From assembly GCF_900637185.1 (NCBI RefSeq), contig NZ_LR134352.1, forward strand, positions 2,532,001-2,596,000: a stretch of DNA of 64,000 bases, read 5' to 3'. Under the pieces are notes generated by a model. The model saw nothing but the letters and a program-made list of their open reading frames with translations, ran no database searches and was not told where the DNA came from. How positions within the stretch are numbered: the first letter of the stretch is position 1; the number at the start of each line of letters is the position of its first letter. Shown here in pieces: positions 14,970 through 23,469 of this stretch. The translations under genes and the position numbers were made by a program. The DNA comes from Nocardia asteroides. Its GTDB lineage: Bacteria; Actinomycetota; Actinomycetes; Mycobacteriales; Mycobacteriaceae.

Positions 14970-16652
14970 GTGATGCCGGTCGGCTGGGGTATCTCCTTCG
15001 GCGCCCGCAACAGCGTGTGCGTGTCCGTGGGCGGTGGTGTCGATCCGGCGATCAGCGTGACCAGGGCGACCGTCGAGGCCGACGACGGCACCCGGATTCT
15101 CGGGTTCGGTGACCTGACCGCCGTCGGCGACATTCCGTGCGCGACTGCCGCCGACCTGGTCGCGACCGCGCTCGGCGCGGCGATGGCTGCGGCGGGCGCC
15201 GTCGCCGAACGTGCGGTGCTGGCGTACCCGGCGGTGTACAGCGCGCGTCAGCTCACTGCGCTCCGGCAGGCGCTGGACCGGGCGGGACTGGCGGAGCTGG
15301 AACTGATCGCCGAGCCGATCGCGGCAGCCGCGGCACTGGACGGCTTCGCCGACCTCGGATCGGAGGACGACAGCCCAGACGGCGCGAATGATTCGGGTGC
15401 GTTGCTGGTATACGACCTCGGCGCGAGTTCCCTCGATCTCGCGGTGCTGGTGCGCGACAGCGACGGTCACCGCGTCGCGGGCAGGCCGGTGCGCTCCTAC
15501 GAGTTCGGCGGCCGTGCCTGCGCCGCGGCCGTGGCCGAGGCCGCGCACGATCTGGCGGCCGCTGACCATTCGCCGGGGGAGCGGGTCGACCCGGCCCGGG
15601 TCGCGACCGTGCGCGCGCAGCACGTGCGGGACTCGCTCCCGCTGGTCCGCGAATGCCTGCGCACCGCAGGGGTTTCCCCGCACGAGGTGGCGGCGGTGCT
15701 GCTCGTCGGCGGCGCGGCGACGCCGGCTGACGTGGCCCATACCCTGGCCGACCTGCTCCGCTGTTCCGTCGTGCGCGGTGCGAAACCCGCCGAGACCATC
15801 GCCAGGGGCGCGGCCCTGCTCGGCGCTGCCCGACCGGCCGTGGACGGCGTCCTGGTCCCGGTCCGGCGACCGCGATCCCGCGGTGTCCTGATCGCCGCCG
15901 CCATCGCTGTGCCCCTGGGTATTCCGGCCGTTCTCGGTCTCCTGCGCATCGAGGACGGCCGACCGGGGAACACCGTCGCGGCACCCGTCCGGGTGGTGCC
16001 GGCGATCGGCGAACCAGGTGTCGGCGGGACGGTCGAACCTCGCGGTGTCCCCGGATGGCCGGAACGACCGCTCACCGTCTCGGCGGTCCGCTGGTCGCCG
16101 GCCGGGTCACAACCGGAACCGCCGCGCGTGCCGGGAGCCATGGCACCGGATCCGGCTACGCTCGTCCGGGCCACGGGCGAGGCGGTACCGGCGCTGGAGA
16201 CGTTCACCTCGGCCACCCTGCCCGCCGCCGATGCCGCGCCGAACTCGACGTCTCCTGGCCGGGATCGCCCCTTGCCCTTCGCCGCTGAACTGCGAGTCCC
16301 GTCGGGTTCGGTACCGGACTATCCCGAGTTGTCCGGCCCGCGCGACACCATCACGGCCACGATGGCATCCGCGACCGAGCAGGTGACATCCACGGCTTCG
16401 GTGCCCGGCGGCGGGCCGCAGTCCGAGACCGGAGGAGACCAGGCGGCAGTCCCCGCTCACGATGTCGACGATCCGGATCACGGGACGCCGAGCCCCGGGG
16501 CGGGGGTATCGGAGCCCAGCGCGGGTACATCGGCGTCGGATGCGGCGGAAGCGGCGCATTCGGAGGGAGGGGCCTCCGGGTCGGAGGTGGTCGGTACGGC
16601 GAATTCCGGTGCGGGGGAACCGGGCGCCGTCAGCTCGGCGGGCTCACCGTAG
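14970..16652 (+). CDS. second Hsp70-like ATPase with transmembrane segment and exported tail
   Basis: 560 residues and the same plan as the protein at 4907. It has a degenerate phosphate-1 loop (GISFGARNSVCV), phosphate-2 motif VYDLGASSLDLAVL, adenosine motif VLLVGGAATPADVAHTL, then a membrane span at about 305-325 (GVLIAAAIAVPLGIPAVLGLL) and a ~235-residue Pro/Ser/Thr/Glu-rich tail. The tail is not repetitive, unlike the paralog's. Starts are GTG 14970 or, with better spacing from AAGGCGG, ATG 14973. It lacks the DnaK substrate-binding domain, so ordinary chaperone function is unlikely. It shares its upstream region with the iron box at 14894-14912. Function unknown. Confidence 0.75.
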   Translation: MMPVGWGISFGARNSVCVSVGGGVDPAISVTRATVEADDGTRILGFGDLTAVGDIPCATAADLVATALGAAMAAAGAVAERAVLAYPAVYSARQLTALRQALDRAGLAELELIAEPIAAAAALDGFADLGSEDDSPDGANDSGALLVYDLGASSLDLAVLVRDSDGHRVAGRPVRSYEFGGRACAAAVAEAAHDLAAADHSPGERVDPARVATVRAQHVRDSLPLVRECLRTAGVSPHEVAAVLLVGGAATPADVAHTLADLLRCSVVRGAKPAETIARGAALLGAARPAVDGVLVPVRRPRSRGVLIAAAIAVPLGIPAVLGLLRIEDGRPGNTVAAPVRVVPAIGEPGVGGTVEPRGVPGWPERPLTVSAVRWSPAGSQPEPPRVPGAMAPDPATLVRATGEAVPALETFTSATLPAADAAPNSTSPGRDRPLPFAAELRVPSGSVPDYPELSGPRDTITATMASATEQVTSTASVPGGGPQSETGGDQAAVPAHDVDDPDHGTPSPGAGVSEPSAGTSASDAAEAAHSEGGASGSEVVGTANSGAGEPGAVSSAGSP

Positions 16653-16768
16653 GAGAGACATCGCGCAGGACGGGATGCGTCCGAACTGGTACCTGCGTCC
16701 GTGCCGATGCTCGGCGTCTACGGCACCGTCCGGGGGAGCGTCAGACGTTGCCGAGCGACCCGCGAGGG

Positions 16769-17542
16769 TCAGGCAGACAGCTCCAGGTCGGCCTCGATCG
16801 CGGCGTCGTAGCGATCCCAGACGACTTCGGCGAGCATCGGGTGGGCGCCGAGAGTATCGGCATGCACGAGATCCGGTGCGGCAGTGCGCAACCGGTCGGT
16901 GAGCAGGCCGGGGGCCAGGAACCAGGGCGCGACGACGACGGCGTCCGCGCCCCGGGCGCGCAGCCGAGTGGCGGCGGCGGTCAGGGTGGGTTCGCTTGTC
17001 GCGAAGCAGATCTCGGCCGCAAGGCCGGTGCGGCGGGCGATCTCGGCGGCCACTTCGGCGGTGCGCTCGTTGGCGCCGGGACGGGTCGAGCCGACGGCGG
17101 CCACGGCGATGCCGGTGGCATGGGGCGCCGCGTCGGCGATCCGATCACACAGCGCGGCGAGCAGACGCGGATCGGGCCCGAGGACATCGGCTTGGTCGAG
17201 CCGCAGCCGGGGGTGACGCCGCCGTGCGGAGTCCAGCAAACCGGGTAGATCGACCCGGGCGTGGAACGCGCTGCCGAGCAGCAGCGGAACGACGACGGCG
17301 TGGGAGAAACCCTGCGCCGCAACCGAATCGACCACCTGGTCGACCGAGGGCGCGTTGAGGTCGAGAAAGGCCAACCGGACCGTCAAGTCCGGCCGGGTCG
17401 CGGCGACCAGATCGCGGACAGCCGCCGCGTTCGCCGCCGAACGGGGATCCCGGCTGCCGTGCGCCACCAGGATCAACGCGGGCTCGCTCCCGCCGCGCGG
17501 CACCGTGACGGCGCCGCGCGGCGGAGCGAGCACGAGCGACAT
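16769..17542 (-). CDS. sirohydrochlorin chelatase, CbiX/SirB type
   Basis: 257 residues with two CbiX repeats. The first begins ALILVAHGSRDPRSAANAAAV with the metal-binding His and contains FLDLNAPSVDQVVD and VVPLLLGSAFHARVDLP (second His). The second repeat is more degenerate (GIAVAAVGSTRPGANERT). It inserts iron (or cobalt) into sirohydrochlorin. As the last gene of the sulfate operon its job is to make siroheme for NirA; the mycobacterial equivalent (Che1) has the same neighbourhood. The ATG at 17542 overlaps the cysN stop as TGATG, indicating translational coupling. Confidence 0.9.
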   Translation of the reverse strand: MSLVLAPPRGAVTVPRGGSEPALILVAHGSRDPRSAANAAAVRDLVAATRPDLTVRLAFLDLNAPSVDQVVDSVAAQGFSHAVVVPLLLGSAFHARVDLPGLLDSARRRHPRLRLDQADVLGPDPRLLAALCDRIADAAPHATGIAVAAVGSTRPGANERTAEVAAEIARRTGLAAEICFATSEPTLTAAATRLRARGADAVVVAPWFLAPGLLTDRLRTAAPDLVHADTLGAHPMLAEVVWDRYDAAIEADLELSA

Positions 17543-18837
17543 CAGACCGCGCTACCGACCTCGACGGCGGTCAGCACATCGCCGACCAGGCCCGCGGCCA
17601 GCGTGTTGCCGCCGGCGGGATCGATCAGCAGGAACGAACCGGTGTGCCGGTTGGTGCGGTAGTCGTCGGCCGGGATCGGCTCGGCCAGCCGCAGCGAGAC
17701 CCGGCCGATGTCGTTGAGCTCCAGCGTCTCCGGGCTCGGCTCGGCCGTCAGGGTCTGCTCGTCGAAACGCTCCACGAGCGCGCCGACGATCGCCTGCGTG
17801 GTCTTGGCGCCGTGCTTGAGCAGCAGCCGCGCGCCGGGGCGCAGCGACTTGTCGCCGAGCCAGCACACGGTGGCGTCGAAGGTGTCGATCGGCTCAGGCG
17901 CGTCCGCGGGGGAGGCGATGATGTCGCCGCGCGAGATGTCGACCTCGTCGGCCAGCAGCAGCGTCACGCTGCGGCCCACCTGCGCCACGGCGAGTTCACC
18001 GTCGGGAGTGTCGACGCGCTCGACGGTGGTGCGCTTGCCCGAGGGCAGCACCACGATCTCGTCACCGGGGGAGACCGAGCCGGCCGCGATCTGACCCGCG
18101 TAGCCACGGTAGTCCGGGTACTCGGCGGTCCGCGGGCGGATCACGTACTGCACCGGGAACCGCAGACCCAGCGCGTGCTCACCGGTCGAATCGGCGTCCA
18201 CCGGAACCGATTCCAGGTGCTCGATCAGCGAGGGGCCGTCGTAGTACGGGGTGTTCTCGGAACGGCTGGCGATGTTGTCGCCGTGCAGCGCCGACACCGG
18301 GATCTCGAGGACGTCCTCGTCGGCCCAGCCCAGCTTCGCGGTGAGGGTGTTGAACTCCGCCGAGATCGCGGCGAAGACCTCGGCCGGGTTCTCCACCAGG
18401 TCGATCTTGTTCACGGCCAGTACCAGCTTCGGCACACCGAGCAGCGCCAGCACCGCGGCATGGCGGCGGGTCTGCTCGATGACGCCCTTGCGCGCGTCGA
18501 CCAGCAGGATCACCAGCTGCGCGGTGGACGCGCCGGACACCGTGTTCCGGGTGTACTGCACGTGACCGGGAGTGTCGGCCAGCACGAAGGACCGCTTCGG
18601 CGTGGCGAAGTAGCGGTACGCCACGTCGATGGTGATGCCCTGCTCACGCTCGGCGCGCAGGCCGTCGACGAGCAGCGACAGGTCGGGGGTCGACAGACCC
18701 TTGTCCACCGAGGCGCGGGTGACGGCGTCGATCTGATCGGCCAGCACGGACTTCGTGTCGTAGAGCAGCCGTCCGACCAGGGTTGACTTGCCGTCGTCGA
18801 CAGAACCGGCAGTGGCCAGCCTCAATAGGTCGGACAT
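17542..18837 (-). CDS. cysN: sulfate adenylyltransferase subunit 1 (GTPase)
   Basis: 431 residues. It is an EF-Tu-like GTPase: P-loop GSVDDGKSTLVGRL (about 12-25), switch region with EREQGITIDVAYRYF, G3 DTPGHVQYTRN, G4 NKIDLV, then beta-barrel domains 2 and 3. GTP hydrolysis drives ATP + sulfate to APS by CysD. The protein stops after domain 3 (GNTLAAGLVGDVLTAVEVG), so the C-terminal APS kinase domain of the mycobacterial CysNC fusion is absent. The ATG at 18837 is chosen because it overlaps the cysD stop as TGATG; the frame extends further upstream only inside cysD. Confidence 0.95.
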   Translation of the reverse strand: MSDLLRLATAGSVDDGKSTLVGRLLYDTKSVLADQIDAVTRASVDKGLSTPDLSLLVDGLRAEREQGITIDVAYRYFATPKRSFVLADTPGHVQYTRNTVSGASTAQLVILLVDARKGVIEQTRRHAAVLALLGVPKLVLAVNKIDLVENPAEVFAAISAEFNTLTAKLGWADEDVLEIPVSALHGDNIASRSENTPYYDGPSLIEHLESVPVDADSTGEHALGLRFPVQYVIRPRTAEYPDYRGYAGQIAAGSVSPGDEIVVLPSGKRTTVERVDTPDGELAVAQVGRSVTLLLADEVDISRGDIIASPADAPEPIDTFDATVCWLGDKSLRPGARLLLKHGAKTTQAIVGALVERFDEQTLTAEPSPETLELNDIGRVSLRLAEPIPADDYRTNRHTGSFLLIDPAGGNTLAAGLVGDVLTAVEVGSAV

Positions 18838-19796
18838 CAGAAATAACCCTCTCGCTTGCGGTCTTCCATGGCGGCCTCGGACACGCGGTCGTCGCCACGG
18901 GTCGCACCACGTTCGGTCAGTCGGGACGCGGCGACCTCGGCCAGGATGGCCTCGTTGTCGGCGGCGTCGGAGATGATGGCGCCGGTGGTGGAACCGTCGC
19001 CGACGGTGCGGTAGCGCACCGACCGGGTCTCGAGCACTTCGTTCTCGTTCGGGCCGCCCCACACGCCGGGGGTCATCCACATGCCGTCGCGCTGGTACAC
19101 CGGGCGCTCGTGGGCGTAGTAGATGCTGGCCAGATCGATGTTCTCGCGGGCGATGTAGCGCCAGATGTCGAGCTCGGTCCAGTTGCTCAGCGGGAACACC
19201 CGCACGTGCTCACCGGGAGCGTGCTTGCCGTTGTAGAGGTTCCACAGCTCGGGCCGCTGCCGCTTCGGATCCCACTGGCCGAAGGCGTTGCGCAGCGAGA
19301 AGATCCGCTCCTTGGCGCGCGAACGCTCCTCGTCGCGGCGGCCACCGCCGAACACCGCGTCGAAGCGGTGCTCGGTGATGGCGTCGAGCAGCGGGACGGT
19401 CTGCAGCGGGTTGCGGATGCCGTCGGGGCGCTCGGTGAGGCGGCCGTCGGCCAGGTACTCCTCGACCGAGGCCACGTGCAGGCGCAGCCCGTACTTGTCC
19501 ACCACCTTGTCGCGGAACTCGAGCACCTCGTCCAGGTTGTGCCCGGTGTCCACGTGCAGCAGCGCGAACGGCAGCGGCGCGGGCCAGAAGGCCTTGAGCG
19601 CCAGGTGCAGCAGCACGGTGGAGTCCTTGCCGCCGGAGAACAGGATCACCGGCCGCTCGAACTCGCCCGCGACCTCACGGAAGATGTGGATCGCCTCGGA
19701 CTCCAGCGCCGCGAGGGTGTCGAACTCGGTCAGGCCGAGGTCGCGTTCGGTGGTGTCGGTACTCACAGGCTCACTCCCAGTGGTGGTGACGGTCAT
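18837..19796 (-). CDS. cysD: sulfate adenylyltransferase subunit 2
   Basis: 319 residues from the ATG at 19796. The PP-loop SGGKDSTVLLHLALKAFWP (about residue 50) binds ATP. HVDTGHNLDEVLEFRD, FGGGRRDEERSRAKER and FPLSNWTELDIWRYI are family-specific, and the C-terminus ends DRKREGYF as in most CysD proteins. With CysN it forms adenosine 5'-phosphosulfate. Its start overlaps the cysH stop by four bases (ATGA), and its stop overlaps the cysN start. A longer frame to 19838 would run into cysH and is not needed. Confidence 0.95.
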   Translation of the reverse strand: MTVTTTGSEPVSTDTTERDLGLTEFDTLAALESEAIHIFREVAGEFERPVILFSGGKDSTVLLHLALKAFWPAPLPFALLHVDTGHNLDEVLEFRDKVVDKYGLRLHVASVEEYLADGRLTERPDGIRNPLQTVPLLDAITEHRFDAVFGGGRRDEERSRAKERIFSLRNAFGQWDPKRQRPELWNLYNGKHAPGEHVRVFPLSNWTELDIWRYIARENIDLASIYYAHERPVYQRDGMWMTPGVWGGPNENEVLETRSVRYRTVGDGSTTGAIISDAADNEAILAEVAASRLTERGATRGDDRVSEAAMEDRKREGYF

Positions 19797-20512
19797 GATT
19801 GGTGCAATCCGCATTCGGTCTTGGCGAGGCCGGCCCACCGGCCACTACGCGGATCGGACCCCGGTTCGGGCTTGCGCGTGCACGGTGCGCAGCCGATGGA
19901 CGGGTAGCCCTCTTCCACCAGGGGATTGACGAGAATGCCGTTGGCCTCGATATAGGCCTGCATCTCGTCGTCGGACCACGGTGCGATCGGATTGATCTTC
20001 ACCAGGCCGAAAGCTTCGTCGAAGGAGATCAGCGGCGCGTTGGCGCGGGTGGGAGCCTCCACCCGGCGGATACCGGTGATCCAGGCGTTGTAGCCGGTCA
20101 GCGACTTCTTCAGCGGCACGACCTTGCGCAACCGGCAGCACTCGGCGGCGTCGCGGGCGAACAGATCCTTGCCCAGCAGTTCGTCCTGCTCGGCGACACT
20201 GTGCTCGGGCCGCACGTTGACCACGTTCACGCCGTACACGGCCTCCACCGCGTCGCGGGTGCCGATGGTCTCGGCGAAGTGGTAGCCGGTGTCGAGGAAC
20301 AGCACGTCGACGCCGGGCCTGGCCTGCGCGGCCAGGTGCACCAGCACGCCGTCCTGCATGTTGGAGGCGACGATGTAGCCGTTGCCGAAGGTGCGGTCGG
20401 TCCAGGCGATCAGGTCGGCGGCCGAGGCGTCGGAGCCCAGCTCGGCCGCGCCCTGCTCGGCGATGGCGCGCAGTTCGTCCTCGGACAGCTTGGCGGCGAG
20501 ATTCGTTGTCAC
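19793..20512 (-). CDS. cysH: adenylylsulfate (APS) reductase, 4Fe-4S type
   Basis: 239 residues from GTG 20512, which has GAGGAG 9 bases upstream; a longer frame to 20569 would overlap nirA. Cluster-binding cysteines are Cys125-Cys126 (ECCRLRK) and Cys208-x2-Cys211 (GCAPCT), and the catalytic cysteine is Cys234 in KTECGLH. The CC...CxxC set marks the assimilatory APS-reducing subtype rather than the cluster-free PAPS reductase. It converts APS to sulfite and AMP with thioredoxin as donor. This agrees with the absence of an APS kinase domain in the adjacent CysN. Confidence 0.93.
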   Translation of the reverse strand: MTTNLAAKLSEDELRAIAEQGAAELGSDASAADLIAWTDRTFGNGYIVASNMQDGVLVHLAAQARPGVDVLFLDTGYHFAETIGTRDAVEAVYGVNVVNVRPEHSVAEQDELLGKDLFARDAAECCRLRKVVPLKKSLTGYNAWITGIRRVEAPTRANAPLISFDEAFGLVKINPIAPWSDDEMQAYIEANGILVNPLVEEGYPSIGCAPCTRKPEPGSDPRSGRWAGLAKTECGLHQS

Positions 20513-20532
20513 AGTTGAGATCTCCTCATCCA

Positions 20533-22323
20533 CTAGCGGAGGTCGGCCTCGTCGGCGCGCACAGCCCACACCGCGAAGCGTTCACCGTCTTCGCGGCCCT
20601 TGACGAAGTTGCGCACGACACGCTCGATGTAGTCGCCGAGCTCGACACTGGTCACCTTGTGCTGACGCAGCTTGCGGCCGAACCCGCTGTCCAGGCCGAG
20701 GCTGCCACCCAGGTGAACCTGGAAACCCTCGACCTGATTCCCGGCGCCGTCGTCGACCAGCTGACCCTTGAAGCCGATGTCGGCGATCTGGGAACGGCCG
20801 CACGAGTTCGGGCAGCCGTTGATGTTGATCGTGATCGGCACGTCCAGCTGCGCGTTGATGTCGGCGAGGCGCTGCTCGAGCTCCGGCGCCAGCACCTGCG
20901 AGCGCTTGCGGGTCTCCACGAACGACAGCTTGCAGAACTCGATACCGCTGCAGGCGAGCAGGTTTCGCCGCCAGATCGACGGGCGGGCCTGCAGGCCGAG
21001 TGGCTCCAGCTCGTCGATCAGCGCGTCGACCTGGTCGTCGGCGATGTCGAGCACGATCAGCTTCTGGTACGGGGTGAACCGGATCCGGTCCGAGCCGTAC
21101 TTCTCCGCGGCGTCGGCGACCTTGCTCAGGATGGTGCCCGAGACGCGGCCCGCGATGGGGGAGAAGCCGACGGCGTTGAGGCCGTTGCGCAGCTTCTGCA
21201 CGCCGACGTGGTCGATCGGCTTGGCCGGCTGCTCCGGCGCGGGACCGTCGATCAGCTTGCGCTTCAGGTACTCGTCCTCGAGCACCTGGCGGAACTTCTC
21301 GATGCCCCAGTCCTTGATCAGGAACTTCAGGCGGGCCTTGGTGCGCAGGCGGCGGTAGCCGTAGTCGCGGAACAGCGAGACCACGGCCTCCCACACGTCC
21401 GGCACTTCGTCCAGCGGCACCCACGCGCCGACCCGCTTGGCCAGCATCGGGTTGGTCGAGAGGCCGCCGCCGACCCACAGGTCCAGGCCGGGGCCGTGCT
21501 CGGGGTGGTTCACGCCGACGAACGCGACGTCGTTGATCTCGTGCACCACGTCCTGCTGGCCCGAGATCGCGGTCTTGAACTTGCGGGGAAGGTTGGAGTA
21601 CTCCTTCTTCCCGATGTAGCGCTTGACGATCTCGTCGATGGCCGGGGTCGGGTCGATGATCTCGTCGAGCGATTCACCGGCCAGCGGCGAACCCAGGATC
21701 ACGCGGGGGCAGTCGCCGCACGCCTCGGTGGTGTGCAGGCCGACCGACTCGAGCCTGCGCCAGATCTCCGGCACGTTCTCGACCTCGATCCAGTGGTACT
21801 GGACGTTCTCGCGGTCGGACAGGTCGGCGGTGTCGCGGCCGAACTCGGTGGAGATCTGGCCGATGGTGCGCAGCTGCGCGGCGTTGAGCGCGCCGGCGTC
21901 GCAGCGCACCCGCATCATGAAGTACTTGGCCTCGAGGATGTCGACGTTGTCGTCGTCGGTCCAGGTGCCGTCGTAGCCCTGCTCGCGCTGGGTGTAGAGG
22001 CCCCACCAGCGGAAACGTCCGCGCAGGTCGGCCTTGTCGATCGAGTCGAAGCCGCCCTTGGCGTAGATGTTCTCGATGCGCGCGCGCACGTTGAGCGGGT
22101 TGTCGTCCTTCTTGGACTGCTCGTTCGGGTTCAGCGGCTCGCGGTAGCCGAGGGCCCACTGGCCTTCGGAGCGGCGCCGGACCGGCTTGCCGGTGCGCTC
22201 GCGCGGCGCGACGGGGGCTTCGCTGCGCGGCCGATCGGGTCGGACGCGGCGTTCGGCTGCCGGGCGCTCGGGGCGGGCCGGCGACGACTGTTCGGTCGAA
22301 GCGGCGTCGGTGCTCGACGTCAT
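20533..22323 (-). CDS. nirA: ferredoxin-dependent sulfite reductase (NirA/SirA family)
   Basis: 596 residues, longer than the ~560 of mycobacterial NirA because of a ~50-residue Arg/Pro/Ser-rich N-terminal extension. Siroheme and [4Fe-4S] ligands are Cys458 and Cys464 (LLACSGIEFCKLSF) and Cys504 and Cys508 (NGCPNSCGR). Tyr110 (WWGLYTQ) and Cys202 (TEACGDCP) are spaced 92 residues apart, as are Tyr69-Cys161 that crosslink in the M. tuberculosis enzyme, marking sulfite rather than nitrite reductase. It reduces sulfite to sulfide with six electrons from ferredoxin. First structural gene after the leader peptide; cysH starts about 20 bases after its stop. Confidence 0.93.
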   Translation of the reverse strand: MTSSTDAASTEQSSPARPERPAAERRVRPDRPRSEAPVAPRERTGKPVRRRSEGQWALGYREPLNPNEQSKKDDNPLNVRARIENIYAKGGFDSIDKADLRGRFRWWGLYTQREQGYDGTWTDDDNVDILEAKYFMMRVRCDAGALNAAQLRTIGQISTEFGRDTADLSDRENVQYHWIEVENVPEIWRRLESVGLHTTEACGDCPRVILGSPLAGESLDEIIDPTPAIDEIVKRYIGKKEYSNLPRKFKTAISGQQDVVHEINDVAFVGVNHPEHGPGLDLWVGGGLSTNPMLAKRVGAWVPLDEVPDVWEAVVSLFRDYGYRRLRTKARLKFLIKDWGIEKFRQVLEDEYLKRKLIDGPAPEQPAKPIDHVGVQKLRNGLNAVGFSPIAGRVSGTILSKVADAAEKYGSDRIRFTPYQKLIVLDIADDQVDALIDELEPLGLQARPSIWRRNLLACSGIEFCKLSFVETRKRSQVLAPELEQRLADINAQLDVPITININGCPNSCGRSQIADIGFKGQLVDDGAGNQVEGFQVHLGGSLGLDSGFGRKLRQHKVTSVELGDYIERVVRNFVKGREDGERFAVWAVRADEADLR

Positions 22324-22453
22324 GTGGGGTCGCTCCTGCGGGGTGGGTGGTACATCCGTGCTGAAGGCGCGAGGGGCTGGCTCGCGTCAGGTGGTCAGCG
22401 GGCCGATGAATGTCGATGGCACCGGGGTGGACCCGGGCGTGGACGCCGCTGCG
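22324..22453 (-). promoter_or_regulatory. attenuator region between the Cys leader ORF and nirA
   Basis: 130 transcribed bases lie between the leader stop codon and the nirA start. They hold a 6-bp hairpin, CGCGAG/CTCGCG with a 7-base loop (22368-22386), ending about 45 bases upstream of nirA. There is no U-run, so any attenuation would be Rho-dependent or act by masking ribosome access. The mechanism is inferred from related mycobacterial leaders. Confidence 0.5.
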
Positions 22454-22546
22454 CTACCGGTGGAGACCGGGCCGACAACAGGCGCTGCAGACACGCTGGA
22501 AGTCGACGTGGCGCCGGGCCACGAGTCGTACTCCAGTTGCGTGCAT
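22454..22546 (-). CDS. cysteine-responsive leader peptide of the sulfate-assimilation operon
   Basis: A 30-residue ORF whose core reads RLVARRHVDFQRVCSACC. Cysteines are at 20, 23 and 24, near the C-terminus. This matches the recurrent actinobacterial leader peptide pattern R-L-x-x-R-x-H-V-D-x-x-R-V-x-S-x-x-C found before sulfur genes, and the polycysteine leaderless ORFs that attenuate sulfur operons in mycobacteria. A -10-like CACAAT (22553-22558) lies just 6 bases before the ATG, so the transcript probably starts at the A of the ATG. Ribosome stalling at the cysteine codons when Cys-tRNA is scarce would raise nirA-cysHDN expression. The peptide itself is not expected to have a function. 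Confidence 0.82.
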   Translation of the reverse strand: MHATGVRLVARRHVDFQRVCSACCRPGLHR

Positions 22547-22758
22547 GGGCCTATTGTGCCATGTCAGCCGGGTCGTTCCGACCGCAAGGAGATATTTCCC
22601 GCACTTTTGGGGGAAATTCCCTGGACGGTCGTGCCGTTCTGTGACGGGGGTCATAGTTCACCCCGCGGAAGCGACTGGTGATTCGTCATCTGCCATCGCT
22701 GTGCGGTACGGCACAGCGCATTGACCTGGAGCGTCGTTGAGGTTGCACAGTGGGTCTC
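22547..22758. other. divergent promoter region between the Cys leader and the SnoaL-like gene
   Basis: About 210 bases. The minus-strand -10 of the leader transcript is at 22553-22558. On the plus strand TTGACC (22721-22726) is a possible -35 for the SnoaL-like gene. A near-repeat of TTTCCC...GGGAAA (about 22596-22616) is a weak dyad. No gene is supported here. Confidence 0.4.
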
Positions 22759-23187
22759 ATGAGCACCGACGCCACCGTGGCCGGACAGACCCCCATCGAC
22801 ATCGAGACCGAACTCGCGGCCATTCGCGCCGTGGTCGACACCGTCGCCCACGCCCAGGACAACGAACTGATCGACGAGTTCACCGGAGTCTTCCGCGCGG
22901 ACGCGATCTGGACCACCGGCCACGGCAAGCGGCTGTTCGGCCGCGCGGCCATCGCCGAGTTCACCGCCCAGGTCCTGCCGGGCGCCACCACCCACGGCAC
23001 GGCGACCTACGAAATCGAGCACGTCCTGTTCCTGCGCCCAGACGTGGCCGCCGTCAAGATCCGCCAGAGCTACTTCACCCTCGACGGCGAACTCTCGGGT
23101 CGGGGCACACCGATGTACGTGATGACCAAGGAAGACGGCGCATGGGTTCTGACCGCCAACCAGAACACGCCGGTGGTGGCGGACTGA
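22759..23187 (+). CDS. SnoaL-like / SgcJ-EcaC-type NTF2-fold protein
   Basis: 142 residues. One alpha helix followed by a cone-shaped beta sheet is predicted from IETELAAIRAVVDTVAHAQDN, then FTGVFRADAIWTTGHGKRLFGRAAIAEF, then VLFLRPDVAAVKIRQSYF and MYVMTKEDGAWVLTANQNTPV. This is the SgcJ/EcaC or DUF4440-like NTF2 subfamily. Members are small hydrolases, isomerases or ligand-binding proteins; the active residues vary too much to assign a reaction. ATG 22759 is preferred; a GTG at 22750 in frame is possible. It is divergent from the sulfate operon and probably unrelated to it. Confidence 0.75.
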   Translation: MSTDATVAGQTPIDIETELAAIRAVVDTVAHAQDNELIDEFTGVFRADAIWTTGHGKRLFGRAAIAEFTAQVLPGATTHGTATYEIEHVLFLRPDVAAVKIRQSYFTLDGELSGRGTPMYVMTKEDGAWVLTANQNTPVVAD

Positions 23188-23469
23188 TCCGTTCGATCGA
23201 TCCGGTCGCCGGCCCGGCGTCGGCCGCGACCTGCGGCACGGCGGAACGCAGTTTCCGACCGCGAGCCGGACAGCGCCTGCCGTCGGTGGGTACGTGGATG
23301 TGGGGTGACGTTGTGCCTGGCGCGGCGACGGAGGTTGCCGACATCGCTGCCCGCGCGAGCCGCAGTGAGCACGTGAGCCGGTCTCGCCGCGTGGACGGGA
23401 CGGTGACGGCGCTCGCACCGGGTCAGGGGTCGTGCGGGGCGCGGCGCCGGGGACGGGCAGACTGGAGGG

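Noticed and set aside
23188..23469. A gene between the SnoaL-like gene and hemW
   Set aside because: Frames here are short or run through hemW in the wrong frame; no start signals or domain motifs seen.
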